Assembly: GCA_033852115.1 (NCBI GenBank)
Contig: JAWSVE010000005.1
Coordinates: forward strand, 1-64,000
Source: JAWSVE01 sp033852115
GTDB taxonomy: Bacteria; Pseudomonadota; Gammaproteobacteria; Pseudomonadales; Cellvibrionaceae
Reading direction: 5' to 3'
Length of the DNA stretch: 64,000 nt
Made by a program: the position numbers and the translations under genes. This document shows, piece after piece, positions 26,358 through 35,150 of the stretch; the stretch's first letter is position 1; every line of letters begins with the position of its first letter. The notes beneath the pieces were generated by a model that was not told the DNA's origin, searched no databases, and was given only the letters and a program-made list of their open reading frames with translations.

Positions 26358-27626
26358 CTATAGAGATTGTAATAATTTTAATAATTCTGATGTCGCCACT
26401 GTCTGTTGCGGTTTATCTTCTCTCAACCACTTAACCGTCACACTGCTATTGGCCTGTTCGGTTTCACCGATTAATAGCGCAACGGCTGCGCCACTCTTGT
26501 CAGCCTTTTTCATTTGGCTTTTGAACGAACCGCCACCGAAGTGGGTTTGTATACGTAAATCACCCAGCTGTTCTCGTAAATTCTCAGCCAGCAGCATTGC
26601 ACCTTGCAAACATTCCAACTCGTAGGCGATAAAAACATCCACTTGTTGGTTAACACTATCTGGTACTAGATTTAATTCTTGCAGCAACAACACCAAACGC
26701 TCTTCACCCATAGCAAAACCGACGCCAGGGGTCGCTCGTCCACCCAGTTGTTGCACCAGACCGTCGTAGCGTCCGCCGGCACAGACAGCGCCTTGCGCGC
26801 CCAGGGCTTCAGTCACCCATTCAAATACTGTTTTACCGTAGTAGTCGAGACCACGTACTAAGCGTGAATTCACTTGGTAGTGAATACCGGCTGCGTCTAA
26901 TAAGGCACGCAATTGTGCAAAGTGTTCCGCAGATTCTTCATCGAGATGATCGAGAAGGTCTGGTGCATCAGCTAACAACGCTTGTGTTTTTTTATCTTTG
27001 CTATCGAGTACGCGCAGAGGATTAGAATCGATGCGACGCTGGCTATCTTCATCGAGCTGATCGCGAATTCCGTTGAGGAATTCAACCAACTTCGCTTTAT
27101 AAGCATTACGCGCTTCTAAGGTGCCTAAACTATTGAGCTGTAATGTCACCACATCGCTAAGGCCCAGCTCTTTCCATAAGCGCGCCGTCATCATAATAAT
27201 TTCAGCATCAATATCCGGCCCTTGAAAACCAAAGATTTCAACACCCATTTGATGGAACTGGCGCTGCCGTCCTTTCTGCGGCTTTTCATAGCGAAACATG
27301 GGGCCGTGGTACCACACTTTTTGTGTTTGGTTGTGCAACAAGCCGTGTTGTTGGCACGCGCGCACGACGCACGCAGTTCCCTCGGGCCGTAAAGTAATGC
27401 TTTCATCGCTCAAGTCTTTAAAGGTGTACATTTCCTTTTCGACAATATCAGTCACCTCGCCGATGGAGCGCTTAAACAAGTCTGTGCTTTCAACCAGCGG
27501 CACCCGTATTTCACGGTAACCATAGCGCGCAAATAATCGCGACACAGTACTTTCTAGGTATTGCCAAACTGGCGTATCCGTCGGTAAACAATCATTCATA
27601 CCACGGAGCGATTGAAACTTACTCAA
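26358..27626 (-). CDS. hisS: Histidyl-tRNA synthetase (TTG start)
   Basis: This 422-residue class II synthetase charges tRNA-His. Motif 1 lies around residues 40-60, motif 2 around MFRYEKPQKGRQRQFHQ (about 110-126), and the histidine-binding LVRGLDYYGKTVFEW lies at about 257-271. The C-terminal anticodon-binding domain is complete. The start is most likely TTG at 27626: it lies six bases after a good AAGGA site and restores the family N-terminus MSKFQSLRGMND. The first ATG would remove nine conserved residues. It lies between ispG and yfgM in a conserved order. Confidence 0.95.
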   Translation of the reverse strand: MSKFQSLRGMNDCLPTDTPVWQYLESTVSRLFARYGYREIRVPLVESTDLFKRSIGEVTDIVEKEMYTFKDLSDESITLRPEGTACVVRACQQHGLLHNQTQKVWYHGPMFRYEKPQKGRQRQFHQMGVEIFGFQGPDIDAEIIMMTARLWKELGLSDVVTLQLNSLGTLEARNAYKAKLVEFLNGIRDQLDEDSQRRIDSNPLRVLDSKDKKTQALLADAPDLLDHLDEESAEHFAQLRALLDAAGIHYQVNSRLVRGLDYYGKTVFEWVTEALGAQGAVCAGGRYDGLVQQLGGRATPGVGFAMGEERLVLLLQELNLVPDSVNQQVDVFIAYELECLQGAMLLAENLREQLGDLRIQTHFGGGSFKSQMKKADKSGAAVALLIGETEQANSSVTVKWLREDKPQQTVATSELLKLLQSL

Positions 27627-27673
27627 AAGAATTCCTTATTACTCTAAAGCAAAGAGATCGAAACAAAGAGATC

Positions 27674-28795
27674 TCAACCATTGAGATCAGATGCGATGAG
27701 CTGATCAAGTTCAGCTTGCTTCGTTTTAGCCTTCTCGCGAATAGCCGATTCGAATTGATCCAACACATCACTGCTAGGAATGCGCTGTTTGGTATCCCCA
27801 TCGACAAAAATCATGCTATTTGGTGTCCCGCCAGTGAGGCCAATATCCGCCACCTTGGCTTCCCCGGGACCATTAACGATACAGCCAATAACCGCCACAT
27901 CCATTGGGGTGGTAATGTCTTCTAGGCGGTTCTCTAGCTCGTTCATGGTTTTGATGACATCAAAGTTCTGACGCGAGCAACTTGGGCAGGCAATAAAGTT
28001 AATACCTTTACTACGCAGTTTTAAACTCTTGAGCATATCCCACGCAACTTTGACCTCTTCCACAGGGTCAGCTGCAAGTGACACCCGAATAGTGTCACCA
28101 ATACCATCCATCAACAACGCGCCTAAACCAATTGACGATTTAACAGTGCCATTACGCAGCCCACCAGCTTCAGTAATACCTAGGTGCAGCGGTTGCTCAA
28201 TCAATTTAGCCAGCTCTCGATAGGCATCTACTGCCATAAAAATATCCGATGCTTTTACGCTGACTTTAAAATTATCAAAGTTATGCTTTGCCAAAATCTC
28301 GACATGGCGCAAAGCTGATTCGACGAGGGCTTGCGGGGTAGGCTCGCCATACTTGCGCTGTATGTCTTTTTCGAGAGAACCCGCATTGACGCCAATCCTA
28401 ATTGGAATATTGTTGTCACGGGCCTTTTCAATTACGGCGCGAATTTTTTCTTCCTTGCCGATGTTGCCTGGGTTAATACGCAAACAATCGACACCCAACT
28501 CAGCAACGCGTAACGCAATGGTATGATCGAAATGAATGTCGGCGACCAACGGAATTGCAACGCGTTTTTTTATTTCACCAAATGCTTCCGCGGCGTCTAA
28601 CGTCGGCACGGACACACGAACGATATCGGCACCTGCATCTTCGATGCGCTTGATTTGAGCCACCGTGGCTTCGACGTCTGTGGTCTCGGTGTTAGTCATA
28701 CTCTGCACACTGATAGGGGCGTCACCACCTACCGGTACATTACCGACCATGATCTGCCGAGATTTCCGTCGTTTTATAGGGCAATGATTATGCAT
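27674..28795 (-). CDS. ispG: 4-hydroxy-3-methylbut-2-enyl diphosphate synthase IspG
   Basis: The 373-residue protein catalyses the penultimate step of the MEP isoprenoid pathway and uses a 4Fe-4S cluster. The TIM-barrel N-terminal part begins near PISVQSMTNTET. The cluster ligands are in CPSCSRQ (C-x-x-C) and the later GCIVNGPGEA Cys, with a Glu as fourth ligand. The start is placed at the ATG at 28795; an in-frame TTG six bases upstream is possible. It is transcribed between rodZ and hisS. Confidence 0.95.
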   Translation of the reverse strand: MHNHCPIKRRKSRQIMVGNVPVGGDAPISVQSMTNTETTDVEATVAQIKRIEDAGADIVRVSVPTLDAAEAFGEIKKRVAIPLVADIHFDHTIALRVAELGVDCLRINPGNIGKEEKIRAVIEKARDNNIPIRIGVNAGSLEKDIQRKYGEPTPQALVESALRHVEILAKHNFDNFKVSVKASDIFMAVDAYRELAKLIEQPLHLGITEAGGLRNGTVKSSIGLGALLMDGIGDTIRVSLAADPVEEVKVAWDMLKSLKLRSKGINFIACPSCSRQNFDVIKTMNELENRLEDITTPMDVAVIGCIVNGPGEAKVADIGLTGGTPNSMIFVDGDTKQRIPSSDVLDQFESAIREKAKTKQAELDQLIASDLNG

Positions 28796-28823
28796 ACTCA
28801 ACTACAGCAATTCACACAATGAA

Positions 28824-29795
28824 TTATTCGATAACAAACTTAATCGTATCTCGGCCTGGCAGCGGGTTTATGGCAAATGGCTCGCCAGCCACATCGAGAC
28901 TCACAACACGTGCATTACCCAACATGATCTGGGTTGGCACAATAGATTCTAGGACAAGGTTCGAACCAGCCGTTTGAAGCTGCGCATGGAGCACTTCTCC
29001 GGTACCGTCTGTCACTTTTAACCAGCAGTCTTCCGAAAAAGAAAAACTCAGCTGCTTTCTCACCAAATCAAATGACCCGTCGCCGGTTGACACTGGCTCG
29101 GGGGTTGTTGTTTCTTCGCTAGCAGGCGTAGAAGTGGCAACATTGTTGGTAACAACCTGCGCACTAGGAGCGACATTTTCCATCGCCGACACTTCTGCTT
29201 CAGTAAGCGCTGACGGCACTGTACCCACTGGACTTAAAATTTCATTGGCAACCGAATTAGTATTTTCCGTAGCGCCCGCCATCTCGGAATCACTATCTGG
29301 CTGCTCACGTATCTCATCTGATGTTTCAGACTGTTTCACCGGAACAGGCAGCTGCTCCTCTGAATTGTCCGAAGAGAAGGTGAATACTCCGATCAAGATA
29401 ATGAGTGCTGCACCAAATACCACAGCAGGCATCATGAGCTGGGGCTTAACACCGTTGGAGATGGATGAAGACGGTTCTGGCACTTCTTCTTCACTGCTTT
29501 CAATCTGCGGCTTGGTTAGCTGATTAAAGCGTGCAGCAATTTGGTTTTCATCTACAGCCAAAATCTTAGCGCATCGCTTAATATACCCTAAAGCAAACAC
29601 ATGAGATGCTAGCTTATCGTATTCATCAGCTTCTATCGCGCGCAGCTTATCCACGGTTAAATTCAATTCGGCAGCAATCGATTCAAGAGAGCGTCCTGAT
29701 TGTTCTCGCGCCTGCCTGAGCATATTTCCCGGAGTATTTTCTGGCAGCGCGCTGTCGGTTGACGTTGTCACGATTGTGTCATTTTCGTCAGACAT
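28824..29795 (-). CDS. rodZ: Cytoskeletal helix-turn-helix protein RodZ
   Basis: The 323-residue protein links MreB to the elongation machinery. An N-terminal Cro/C1-type helix-turn-helix (about residues 22-85; LRQAREQSGRSLESIAAELNL) is followed by a charged linker. One membrane segment (about 122-142, MMPAVVFGAALIILIGVFTF) precedes a Ser/Thr/Glu-rich periplasmic linker and a C-terminal beta-domain (DUF4115-like, SFSEDCWLKVTDGTG). The start shares bases with the pilW stop (TAATG), so the two are translationally coupled. The domain order is canonical. Confidence 0.94.
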   Translation of the reverse strand: MSDENDTIVTTSTDSALPENTPGNMLRQAREQSGRSLESIAAELNLTVDKLRAIEADEYDKLASHVFALGYIKRCAKILAVDENQIAARFNQLTKPQIESSEEEVPEPSSSISNGVKPQLMMPAVVFGAALIILIGVFTFSSDNSEEQLPVPVKQSETSDEIREQPDSDSEMAGATENTNSVANEILSPVGTVPSALTEAEVSAMENVAPSAQVVTNNVATSTPASEETTTPEPVSTGDGSFDLVRKQLSFSFSEDCWLKVTDGTGEVLHAQLQTAGSNLVLESIVPTQIMLGNARVVSLDVAGEPFAINPLPGRDTIKFVIE

Positions 29796-30571
29796 TACTG
29801 GATAGCACCTTCAGTTGTTCGCTTATACTCAAGATACTCTTTCGAGTAAGGGTGAAGACTCTTCAACTGCAACGCATAGCTCGCTTCTTTATCACGGTTA
29901 CCAAACGTGCGCTCAATCCGAATACCTAGCCATAAGGTGCGCGGAGAGTGGCGAGTAACCTTGCCATACTGGTCAATCAATTTTTTTGCTTCACTATAGT
30001 TGCGGTTTTTATAGGTAATATCAGCCAACTCTACAAGCGCGATAGGCAATTTAGAATTGAGACTCAAGGCGTGACGAAATGCCGCTTCAGCCCGCTCTTC
30101 ATTCCCCATGGCTGCGGCTGTTCGCCCCAAGTTTGTTAGGGCGTAAGGTCTCTGTGCGTAACTTAGATCTTTACTGGCTTCTTCAAACTGCTCGTAGGCC
30201 TCATCGTAACGGTCGTGCTCATAGAGAAAGCTGCCATAGTTGTTTCGAGCACGTGAGTTGTCAGAATCATAACGGATCGCTTTTTTGAAGTAGTCTTCAG
30301 CGACTTCTTTCTCACCTTCCAATTGATAAAGTAAAGCCATGCCTTCATTGGCGGGACTGGAACGCTTATCTAATTCCAATGCTTTTTGTAAACTACGCCG
30401 AGCAGAATCCCGGTTACCCACGCGAATATAATTTAAACCAAGGTCAACGTAGGACTGAATCGCTTTCTTTTCATCAACCTCTAATGTGCCACCATCCTCC
30501 ATCACTGTGACACAGGCAGCCAAGTGAAGCGTCGTTAAAGCAATTATTATTTTTACGAACAGATTACGCAT
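29795..30571 (-). CDS. pilW: Type IV pilus biogenesis/stability lipoprotein PilW (PilF)
   Basis: The 258-residue lipoprotein has a signal peptide with a lipobox ending at Cys 20 (LAAC). About six TPR repeats follow, for instance ARRSLQKALELDK and AEDYFKKAIRYD. It is the pilotin-type protein that helps PilQ secretin assembly for type IV pili in the outer membrane. The position between rlmN and rodZ is the conserved one. Confidence 0.93.
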   Translation of the reverse strand: MRNLFVKIIIALTTLHLAACVTVMEDGGTLEVDEKKAIQSYVDLGLNYIRVGNRDSARRSLQKALELDKRSSPANEGMALLYQLEGEKEVAEDYFKKAIRYDSDNSRARNNYGSFLYEHDRYDEAYEQFEEASKDLSYAQRPYALTNLGRTAAAMGNEERAEAAFRHALSLNSKLPIALVELADITYKNRNYSEAKKLIDQYGKVTRHSPRTLWLGIRIERTFGNRDKEASYALQLKSLHPYSKEYLEYKRTTEGAIQ

Positions 30572-30600
30572 TGATCATTTACTCCAATGGTCTCTCGCTA

Positions 30601-31794
30601 TTAACGTACAGGTGGTCGCCCTACTTCGCGATCCGATGAAATAATATTTTTATCCAATGGCATTTGCTGTCGATAACGTTCACTTCGGCGTGTTTTATCG
30701 TTTACTTCGCCAGCGAGCTGACCACATGCAGCGTCAATATCATCACCGCGCGTCGTTCGAATCGTGGTGGTATATCCCGCTTTGATCAAAATATCTTGAA
30801 ACTGCTTCAATGCTTTTGGCTTCACCCGTTTGTAATCGGATAGAGCGAATGGATTGAACGGGATCAAATTAATTTTTACTGGAATATTCTTCAGCAGATG
30901 CACCAATTCGCGAGCATGATGCGGGCGATCATTAACCTGATCAATCAAGGTGTATTCAATTGTAATTTTGCGTCGGTTATCAGGAAGCGCCTCAATGTAA
31001 CGCTTTGCCGAATCCAACAACATGGCTATGGGGTATTTTTTGTTGATGGGTACCAGCTGATTTCGTAACTCATCATTCGGAGCGTGTAAGGAAATCGCCA
31101 GGCAAGCATCCGTTAAACCAATCAGCTTATCCAACTGAGGAACAACGCCCGATGTACTGAGTGTCACGCGACGTTTGGAAATACCATAGCAAAAGTCTGA
31201 CATCATGATGTGCATTGCTGCCACCACATTGTCGAAATTCAATAGCGGCTCGCCCATTCCCATCAGCACCACATTGGTGACTCGACGGCGGCGCTCGCCT
31301 TCAAATTGGCCCAGCGATTTCGCGGCCAACCACACTTGGGCAATAATTTCCGATGCTGTCAGATCTCTCTGGAAGCCTTGCTTGCCGGTCGCGCAAAAAC
31401 TGCAATCTAAAGAGCAACCCACTTGCGAAGACACACATAAGGTCCCACGGTCGCCTTCAGGAATAAATACCGTCTCTACGGAACTACCGCCCGAGACTTT
31501 CATTAAAAACTTTCGAGTACCGTCGCTGGAATCCCATTCGCGAATGACTTCAGGAAAACTTATATCAGCAACGTCTACTAACTTTTCACGCAGAGGTTTA
31601 CTGATGTTGGTCATCTCTGCAAAATCGGTAACACCCAGCTGATGAATCCACTTCATCAGCTGCGACGCACGAAACGGCTTCTCACCCAAAGACCGAAAAA
31701 AGTCCTCGAGCTGCGGCTGTGACATCCCGAGGATATTCACCTTACCTTCCACCGGTTGATTGATTTCTACTGCTTGCGTCATGGTGTTACTCAA
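30601..31794 (-). CDS. rlmN: Dual-specificity rRNA/tRNA adenine-C2 methyltransferase RlmN
   Basis: The 397-residue radical-SAM enzyme methylates A2503 of 23S rRNA and A37 of some tRNAs. The radical-SAM triad is in GCSLDCSFCATG (C-x3-C-x2-C). The catalytic methyl-carrying Cys is in the C-terminal DAACGQL segment. MGMGEPLLN and the STSGVVP loop are typical. It lies 20 bases beyond ndk and heads the conserved block towards der. Confidence 0.97.
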   Translation of the reverse strand: MSNTMTQAVEINQPVEGKVNILGMSQPQLEDFFRSLGEKPFRASQLMKWIHQLGVTDFAEMTNISKPLREKLVDVADISFPEVIREWDSSDGTRKFLMKVSGGSSVETVFIPEGDRGTLCVSSQVGCSLDCSFCATGKQGFQRDLTASEIIAQVWLAAKSLGQFEGERRRRVTNVVLMGMGEPLLNFDNVVAAMHIMMSDFCYGISKRRVTLSTSGVVPQLDKLIGLTDACLAISLHAPNDELRNQLVPINKKYPIAMLLDSAKRYIEALPDNRRKITIEYTLIDQVNDRPHHARELVHLLKNIPVKINLIPFNPFALSDYKRVKPKALKQFQDILIKAGYTTTIRTTRGDDIDAACGQLAGEVNDKTRRSERYRQQMPLDKNIISSDREVGRPPVR

Positions 31795-31814
31795 TGTTGT
31801 TTAGCTCACGCTAA

Positions 31815-32240
31815 TTAACGAGGGCAGATTTCTTCAGCGTTGAAGAAGTAAGCCACTTCACGCTCTGCAGAAGCAGAGCTATCTGAACCGTGTACCGCAT
31901 TGGCGTCGATTGAAGAAGCGAAATCCGCTCGGATAGTGCCGGCCGCCGCTTCTTGTGGGTTAGTAGCACCCATCAAGTCACGGTTTTTAGCAATCGCGCC
32001 TTCACCTTCCAACACTTGAACGGTAACAGGGCCAGAAGTCATGAAAGCAACCAAATCTTTAAAAAATGGGCGCTCTTTGTGCTCAGCGTAAAAGCCTTCA
32101 GCTTGTTCTTGAGACAAATGAAGCATTTTTGCAGCAACGATTTGTAGGCCAGCGTCTTCGAAACGGCTGTAAATTTTGCCAATTACATTCTTTGCAACTG
32201 CATCTGGCTTCACGATAGATAGGGTGCGTTCAATCGCCAT
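31815..32240 (-). CDS. ndk: Nucleoside diphosphate kinase
   Basis: This 141-residue enzyme equilibrates nucleoside di- and triphosphates. Residues begin MAIERTLSIVKPDAVAKNVIG, and the catalytic His is in NAVHGSDS (about residue 117). The start at 32240 matches the family; the open frame extends 47 codons further upstream into sequence that is not conserved. It is the first gene of the rlmN-pilW-rodZ-ispG-hisS-yfgM-bamB-der series. Its promoter probably lies in the 270 bases upstream, where no gene is seen. Confidence 0.97.
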   Translation of the reverse strand: MAIERTLSIVKPDAVAKNVIGKIYSRFEDAGLQIVAAKMLHLSQEQAEGFYAEHKERPFFKDLVAFMTSGPVTVQVLEGEGAIAKNRDLMGATNPQEAAAGTIRADFASSIDANAVHGSDSSASAEREVAYFFNAEEICPR

Positions 32241-32510
32241 TGAGGGTCTCCACGATAGGGTCAAGTTGGTGGCCTGCATACCATTTTGCAAACCATTGAT
32301 AATTAAGGTTTTTTCTCCGCCACCGAGCAAAATATCGCACTTTGAGCTGACGCCCGCGCAGACGCTCATTTGGCTAGTCAAAAACCCGCCAATTTTATAG
32401 AGTTGGCCCCGCTACAGCAACCGCTGCAACCAGGACTGAGGGAGATATAAGGTATTGATTTTACAAATAGATGTCAGGCTGAGAGCAGAGTTCCTCAGGC
32501 CTAGTCGAGA

Positions 32511-32921
32511 CTATAGAGCGGCATTTGCTATCGATTGAATTCTAGCCACCATCGCTCGCAACCCATTACCTCGAGTCGGACTGAGATGACGCTCCAGGTC
32601 CAGCGACCCAAAATAGCCGTCAATATCAAATGCCAGAATGTCGCGAGGCGATTTGTCTTGATACGCGGCCATCACCAACGCCAGTAAACCACGCACGATA
32701 ACCGCATCGCTATCAACCAGAAAACTTAAGCGATCACCATCCCCGATCACTTCAATCCATACATTACTTTGGCAACCTTTAACCAATCGCTCTGGTGTAT
32801 GCAGATCTTCAGGCATTGGCGTGAGCGCCTTACCTAGATCGATGATGTATTTGTAGCGCTCTTCCCAGTCATCAAAGAATTCGAGATCTTCAAGAATGGT
32901 TTCTGTGGACGGTATAGACAT
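32511..32921 (-). CDS. sufE: SufE family sulfur acceptor
   Basis: This 136-residue cytoplasmic protein accepts persulfide from SufS and passes it to SufB. The acceptor cysteine is in LVKGCQSNVW (about residue 49-50), and the SPTRGNGLRAM stretch near the C-terminus is typical. It is the last gene of the iscR-suf operon, 54 bases beyond sufT. Length is normal for SufE. Confidence 0.93.
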   Translation of the reverse strand: MSIPSTETILEDLEFFDDWEERYKYIIDLGKALTPMPEDLHTPERLVKGCQSNVWIEVIGDGDRLSFLVDSDAVIVRGLLALVMAAYQDKSPRDILAFDIDGYFGSLDLERHLSPTRGNGLRAMVARIQSIANAAL

Positions 32922-32975
32922 AGCAAAAATTCGCTTGAGGGGGACAATGGAGGCGCGAGATTACAGAAAGATGAA

Positions 32976-33509
32976 CTAAAAATACAACCCTGCTTCAAGT
33001 TGAGCCTCTTCGCTCATCATATCGCGGGTCCAGGGCGGGTCAAACACCAGCTCTACTTTCACACCCCCTACGTTCGGCACCTTCTGCACGCGGTATTGCA
33101 CATCTGACACCAGCACAGGCCCCATACCACAAGTGGGAGCCGTTAGCGTCATTTCAACAGTAACTCGTTTTTCTACTTGGTCTATTAAGACCTTATAGAC
33201 CAAACCAAGACTGACAATACTGATCGGGATCTCGGGGTCAAAAATAGTATCCAATGCCTGCCAAACTTGATCTTCTTGAATCAATTCGCCGCCGTGATCA
33301 GCAAATTCAAGCTGCTCAGGCTGTTGGCCTATAGCATCACCATCAGTACCATCAATACGCAACATATTGCCTTGCCAAGTGACGGTGTAATTACCTCCCA
33401 ACGCTTGCTTTATCGAGAGAAACTCACCAGCCGGAATAGCTACAGGCTCGCCAGACGGAACGCGCCGCGCAGGGCATTCTCGCTGAGTTACCACCATAGA
33501 TTGCTGCAT
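32976..33509 (-). CDS. sufT: SufT family Fe-S assembly protein
   Basis: The 177-residue protein has a C-terminal MIP18/DUF59 domain (about residues 80-175). That domain includes FDPEIPISIVSLGLVY and the conserved TAPTCGMG Cys motif, and it is preceded by an N-terminal beta-rich segment. It corresponds to the SufT proteins found in suf operons, which act in maturation of Fe-S enzymes under high demand. The spacing to sufA (17 bases) indicates a shared transcript. The exact role is known only in a few species. Confidence 0.88.
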   Translation of the reverse strand: MQQSMVVTQRECPARRVPSGEPVAIPAGEFLSIKQALGGNYTVTWQGNMLRIDGTDGDAIGQQPEQLEFADHGGELIQEDQVWQALDTIFDPEIPISIVSLGLVYKVLIDQVEKRVTVEMTLTAPTCGMGPVLVSDVQYRVQKVPNVGGVKVELVFDPPWTRDMMSEEAQLEAGLYF

Positions 33510-33526
33510 CTAGCCAACCCCTACAA

Positions 33527-33889
33527 CTAATTAACGCTAAAGCTTTCGCCGCAACCGCACTCGGCTACGACATTGGGGTTATTAAATTTCACAACGCGGT
33601 TTACACCTTCGGTGACAAGATCTATTTCTGTGCCCCGCAGCATATCAATGGCATCACCTGCAACCGCCAACGTAATCGTATCACTGGATTCAATGAGGAC
33701 ATCGTTCTCCTCTGCCTCAGAAACCATATCGAGAACATACGCATAGCCCGTACAGCCGCTTTCTTCGGTACTCAAACGCAAAAGCTTCTTATCGTCACCC
33801 CCGGCCGCTAATTTCTTTTCAAAATGCGTCAACGCGGACTCTGTGATATGAATCGCGGGAGCGGCAGGGTCAAAAGTTGTAACTGTCAT
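33527..33889 (-). CDS. sufA: A-type iron-sulfur carrier (SufA/IscA family)
   Basis: The 120-residue HesB-like protein carries the three conserved cysteines, one in ESGCTGYAY (about residue 46) and two in CGCGESF near the C-terminus. It would accept clusters from the SufBCD scaffold and deliver them to apoproteins. The EESGCTGYAYVLD spacing is SufA/IscA-like; whether it is functionally SufA, IscA or ErpA cannot be told from sequence, and the operon position argues for SufA. Confidence 0.88.
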   Translation of the reverse strand: MTVTTFDPAAPAIHITESALTHFEKKLAAGGDDKKLLRLSTEESGCTGYAYVLDMVSEAEENDVLIESSDTITLAVAGDAIDMLRGTEIDLVTEGVNRVVKFNNPNVVAECGCGESFSVN

Positions 33890-33923
33890 TCAATATCCTT
33901 TCAGTCATTAAAGGAAACTATAT

Positions 33924-35147
33924 TCATTCAAGCATCGCACTGACTTTTTTTAGCGCGACGAAAAACTGCTCGACTTCGTCAAGCGTGTTATAAATCGAAA
34001 ACGAAGCCCGCGCAGTACCGGGAACACCCAATCGCTGCATCAACGGTTCAGCACAGTGATGCCCGGTGCGAATTGCTATTCCCTGGCGATCAAGAAGAAA
34101 ACCGATATCCGCAGGGTGCCCAGCGGCCATGACAAAACTCAAAACGCCAACCTTTTCTTTGGCTTCACCGACTACTCGTAAACCAGAGAAGTCCGTCGCT
34201 AGCTCAGAGGCCCTCGCTAACAATGCCTCTTCGTGTTGCTGAACATCGGACAATGGTAGCGTTTGAAACCACTCAATCGCGCGAGCCATCGCTATGGCAC
34301 CTGCGATATTAGGCGTCCCGGCTTCAAAGCGATAAGGTAAGACATTCCAAGTGGAAGATTGATAGGTCACTGTTTCAATCATCTCACCGCCCACTTGCCA
34401 CACTGGCCAATCTTTTAAGACGTCTTCGCGGCCCCACAATGCACCAATACCCGTCGGGCCAAATAATTTGTGCCCCGAAAACGCATAAAAGTCACAATTG
34501 ATGGACTGAACATCTACAGCAAAATGCGCAATTCCTTGCGCCCCATCCACTAAAACCATTGCACCAACATCTTTCGCTTCACGGCACAAATCGGCGATGG
34601 GGTTTACTGTACCCAACGCATTGGACACATGAGGAAATGCAACGAGGCGCGTTTTAGTGGACAGCAGCGAACGATAAGCTTCCCGGTCCAGCTCACCACT
34701 GTCTGAAATCGGAGCTACTTTAAGCTCTGCCCCACTGCGCAATGCAGCCTGTTGCCACGTCACCAAATTAGCATGATGCTCCATTTCCGTGACCACAATT
34801 TCATCCCCGGGTTTGAGGATTTGCGCTGCGCCATTGGCAACAATATTGATTGCTTCAGTGGTGCCCTTTGTCCAAATAATCTCGCGGCTTGACTTAGCAT
34901 TCATAAACCGCGCAACAACTTCGCGCGCTTGTTCAAACATTTGTGTTGCTTCATCAGCCAACCGGTGCGCGCCGCGATGCACGTTGCTGTTGTGGTGTGT
35001 GTAATAGTCAACAATTGAGTCAATAACAGACAGCGGTTTTTGCGTAGTCGCGGCATTGTCAAAATAAATAAGCGGCTTGCCATCGATAGCGCGGTTGAGA
35101 ATAGGGAATTCTTTGCGCAGCGCTTGAACATCAAAACTCACTGCCAC
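33924..35147 (-). CDS. sufS: Cysteine desulfurase SufS
   Basis: The 407-residue PLP enzyme releases sulfur from cysteine and passes it to SufE. The PLP lysine is in SGHKLFGPTG (about residue 226) and the catalytic Cys in RTGHHCAEPL (about 363-364). The N-terminal region LIYFDNAATTQKP is typical of type II desulfurases. Four bases separate it from the sufD stop, so coupling is likely. Confidence 0.96.
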   Translation of the reverse strand: MAVSFDVQALRKEFPILNRAIDGKPLIYFDNAATTQKPLSVIDSIVDYYTHHNSNVHRGAHRLADEATQMFEQAREVVARFMNAKSSREIIWTKGTTEAINIVANGAAQILKPGDEIVVTEMEHHANLVTWQQAALRSGAELKVAPISDSGELDREAYRSLLSTKTRLVAFPHVSNALGTVNPIADLCREAKDVGAMVLVDGAQGIAHFAVDVQSINCDFYAFSGHKLFGPTGIGALWGREDVLKDWPVWQVGGEMIETVTYQSSTWNVLPYRFEAGTPNIAGAIAMARAIEWFQTLPLSDVQQHEEALLARASELATDFSGLRVVGEAKEKVGVLSFVMAAGHPADIGFLLDRQGIAIRTGHHCAEPLMQRLGVPGTARASFSIYNTLDEVEQFFVALKKVSAMLE

Positions 35148-35150
35148 CCC

